Assembly (NCBI GenBank): GCA_003132865.1
Contig: PKYZ01000231.1
Location: 34,995-43,112 of the forward strand
DNA: 8,118 nucleotides
Origin: Bryobacterales bacterium
GTDB taxonomy: Bacteria > Acidobacteriota > Terriglobia > Bryobacterales > Bryobacteraceae
Direction: 5' to 3'
Position 1 is the stretch's first letter. Each line of letters begins with the position of its first letter. Below, piece after piece: positions 7,053 to 8,118 of the stretch. The notes under the pieces are model-generated. The model saw nothing but the letters and a program-made list of their open reading frames with translations, had not been told where the DNA came from and did no database searches. Made by a program: the position numbers and the translations under genes.

Positions 7053-7718
7053 ATGACTACCATCGGACTCATCGGTGCCGGACACATCGGCAGCCAGATC
7101 GCGCGACTTGCGGTGGCAAACGGCTGCGACGTCGTGATCAGCAATTCGCGCGGGCCAGAGACCTTGTCCGCGCTCGTATCAGAGCTCGGACCAAGAGCCC
7201 GCGCGGCGACCGTCGTCGAAGCGGCAAGGGCTGGAGACATTGTCGTCGTCTCGGTGCCGCTCAAGAACTACCGGGCGGTTCCGGTCGAGCCTCTGGCAGG
7301 CAAGATTGTGATCGACACGAACAACTACTACCCTGAACGCGACGGCCACATCCCCGAGCTCGACAATGAGTCGACCACCACTTCCGAACTCTTGCAGGCG
7401 CACCTGCCGACCTCGAAGGTCGTCAAGGCTTTCAACCATATCTATGCCGCTGCGCTCACCACCGACGGGCAGCCGGCTGGCACAAAGAATCGTCGCGCGC
7501 TGGTCATCGCCGGCGACGACGAAGGGGCCAAGGCCGCGGTCACTCGTCTACTCAACCAGTTTGGCTTCGATACGGTGGACGCAGGCCCGCTGAAGGAGGG
7601 GTGGCGCATCCAGCGCGATACCCCCGGCTACGGTCCGCGTCGCACGGCATCGGAGCTGCGCCAAGATCTCGCGGCGGCCAAGAGGTACGCGGACCAGCAA
7701 GGGCGAGTAGGGATGTGA
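7053..7718 (+). CDS. NADPH-dependent F420 reductase-like oxidoreductase
   Basis: A 221-residue Rossmann-fold protein of the F420_oxidored type (PF03807). IGLIGAGHIG (4-13) holds the GxGxxG dinucleotide motif. SNSRGPE (30-36), at the end of the second strand, is the serine/arginine signature that binds the NADP 2'-phosphate. VVVSVPLKNY (64-73), DTNNYYPERDG (88-98), VVKAFNHIYA (123-132) and GPLKEGWR (178-185) complete the usual order, and the length is normal. It probably moves hydride between NADPH and a second substrate. Many relatives lack any link to cofactor F420, and nothing here proves F420 use. ATG 7053 is the first possible start after an in-frame TAA at 7041. GGAGG is 16 bases away, so initiation may be weak or leaderless from a -10-like CATAAT at 7039. 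GC is about 70%, and the gene sits alone between recombinase-derived repeats. Confidence 0.85.
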   Translation: MTTIGLIGAGHIGSQIARLAVANGCDVVISNSRGPETLSALVSELGPRARAATVVEAARAGDIVVVSVPLKNYRAVPVEPLAGKIVIDTNNYYPERDGHIPELDNESTTTSELLQAHLPTSKVVKAFNHIYAAALTTDGQPAGTKNRRALVIAGDDEGAKAAVTRLLNQFGFDTVDAGPLKEGWRIQRDTPGYGPRRTASELRQDLAAAKRYADQQGRVGM

Positions 7719-7837
7719 TTCATGTCGATACCGAAGCCGACGTGAGGAAAGCTGCCAAGAGGACGGTCTAGAGGGTCTTGGTGTCGTCTCAGTCGGGCCA
7801 TCGAAGCGCCCGCCGTTGGCCGCGCGGACTGCATACT

Positions 7838-7879
7838 CTTCGCGCAGCCCGATGCCGGCGGCCCGTCCCGGCGCCAGCC
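7838..7879. repeat. Dispersed repeat, partial copy C
   Basis: Aligns with 6954-6995 in the same orientation with about six mismatches (CTTCGCGCAG, GATGCCGGC and CCGGCGCCAGC are shared). On the minus strand it reads LAPGRAAGIGLREE, against LAPELAAGIKLREA in copy A. Confidence 0.6.
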
Positions 7880-7902
7880 GCCCGTTGCCCGTCGCCGCGA
7901 CC

Positions 7903-7932
7903 GCCGACGTGCGGATGGCCGACGTGCGGATG
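7903..7932. repeat. 15-bp perfect tandem duplication
   Basis: GCCGACGTGCGGATG occurs twice in a row without a mismatch (7903-7917 and 7918-7932). Because copies are identical, the duplication is probably recent, or slippage-prone. Confidence 0.9.
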
Positions 7933-7977
7933 ATGTCGCAAGTGCTATACCGACAGGTCCGGCGAATTCGCGTGTCC

Positions 7978-8106
7978 TGCGGCGACCGTCGCCTCCGGCG
8001 TGAATGCGCCCGAAGGGCGCGCCCATCGGTGAGCGCCGCCACCGCGGACCGCCTGCAGGGCGCACCGCCGCGCGGAGCACGGCGCGGTGATAGCGCGGTC
8101 GCGCAG
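7978..8106. repeat. Dispersed repeat, copy B
   Basis: Aligns with 6850-6963 in the same orientation. The TGCGGCGA start, CGTCGCCTCCGG and the 23-base block ending GAGCGCCGCCA (8020-8042) are nearly or fully identical. After that it is more diverged, with small insertions, up to the shared CGCGCAG. Confidence 0.7.
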
Positions 8107-8118
8107 CCCCTGGGTGGT
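8028..8118 (-). pseudogene. Tyrosine recombinase fragment at the right edge
   Basis: Read on the minus strand from the window edge, the frame gives TTQGLRDRAI, the typical lead-in to the catalytic arginine box of XerC/D-type integrases. VAALT follows at 8042-8028 but in another frame: 46 bases separate the two blocks, which is not a multiple of three. The sequence between is scrambled, so this is a broken copy. An N-terminal part may lie beyond the window. Confidence 0.4.

Larger units (their letters stand above)
7719..8118. other. Repeat-rich right end without a gene
   Basis: 400 bases after the reductase stop with no supported coding frame. Open frames on the minus strand are Arg-rich by-products of high GC. 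The stretch contains repeat copies at 7838-7879 and 7978-8106, and a 15-bp tandem duplication at 7903-7932. No terminator-like hairpin with a T run was found directly after the reductase. Confidence 0.5.

Noticed and set aside
7548..8080. Long minus-strand frames (150-164 codons) at the right end
   Set aside because: They run antisense through the reductase 3' end and the repeats and are rich in Arg; only the short recombinase-like pieces look meaningful.

Overview
The window is from a GC-rich bacterial chromosome. The DUF1501 protein at the left edge and the long, loosely packed intergenic stretches would fit a soil-type Acidobacteriota, Verrucomicrobiota or Planctomycetota genome. This assignment rests on family recall only and no marker gene is present.

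Left block (1-2076, + strand, about 60% GC by spot counts): the 3' part of a DUF1501 gene, then a complete secreted alpha/beta hydrolase of the PHB-depolymerase/feruloyl-esterase type. These read as ordinary chromosomal genes. Next come about 730 bases without a convincing gene (2077-2808). This stretch holds a decayed fragment resembling an IS3-family transposase around its SDNG motif, and a 7-bp hairpin.

Middle block (2809 to about 6600, visibly lower GC, about 50% where counted): an accessory region. It carries a 507-residue protein with a Toprim-like C-terminal half and no ATPase partner (- strand), an unrecognised 149-residue acidic protein (+), and an AlbA_2/Schlafen-type protein (-). 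Between the first two lies a 25-base match to the 3' end of a tRNA-Leu gene including CCA, without the rest of the tRNA. That is the usual footprint of an element integrated by a tyrosine recombinase. The AlbA_2 gene is bracketed by two related 26-base palindromes. Toprim and AlbA_2 proteins are both common in bacterial defence islands, so this is the best candidate here for an undescribed system. A joint function is inference.

Right block (about 6600-8118, about 70% GC in the gene): an NADPH-dependent F420-reductase-like gene lies between copies of an imperfect direct repeat (6850-6996, 7838-7879, 7978-8106). Read on the minus strand, the repeats contain decayed tyrosine-recombinase core sequence (LREAPAVLLGCALRRSDVAALT at 6898-6963 with a degraded counterpart GLRDRAI at the right edge). 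The gene between recombinase-derived repeats looks cassette-like. A 15-bp perfect tandem duplication sits among the repeats. No rRNA, intact tRNA or CRISPR array was seen.
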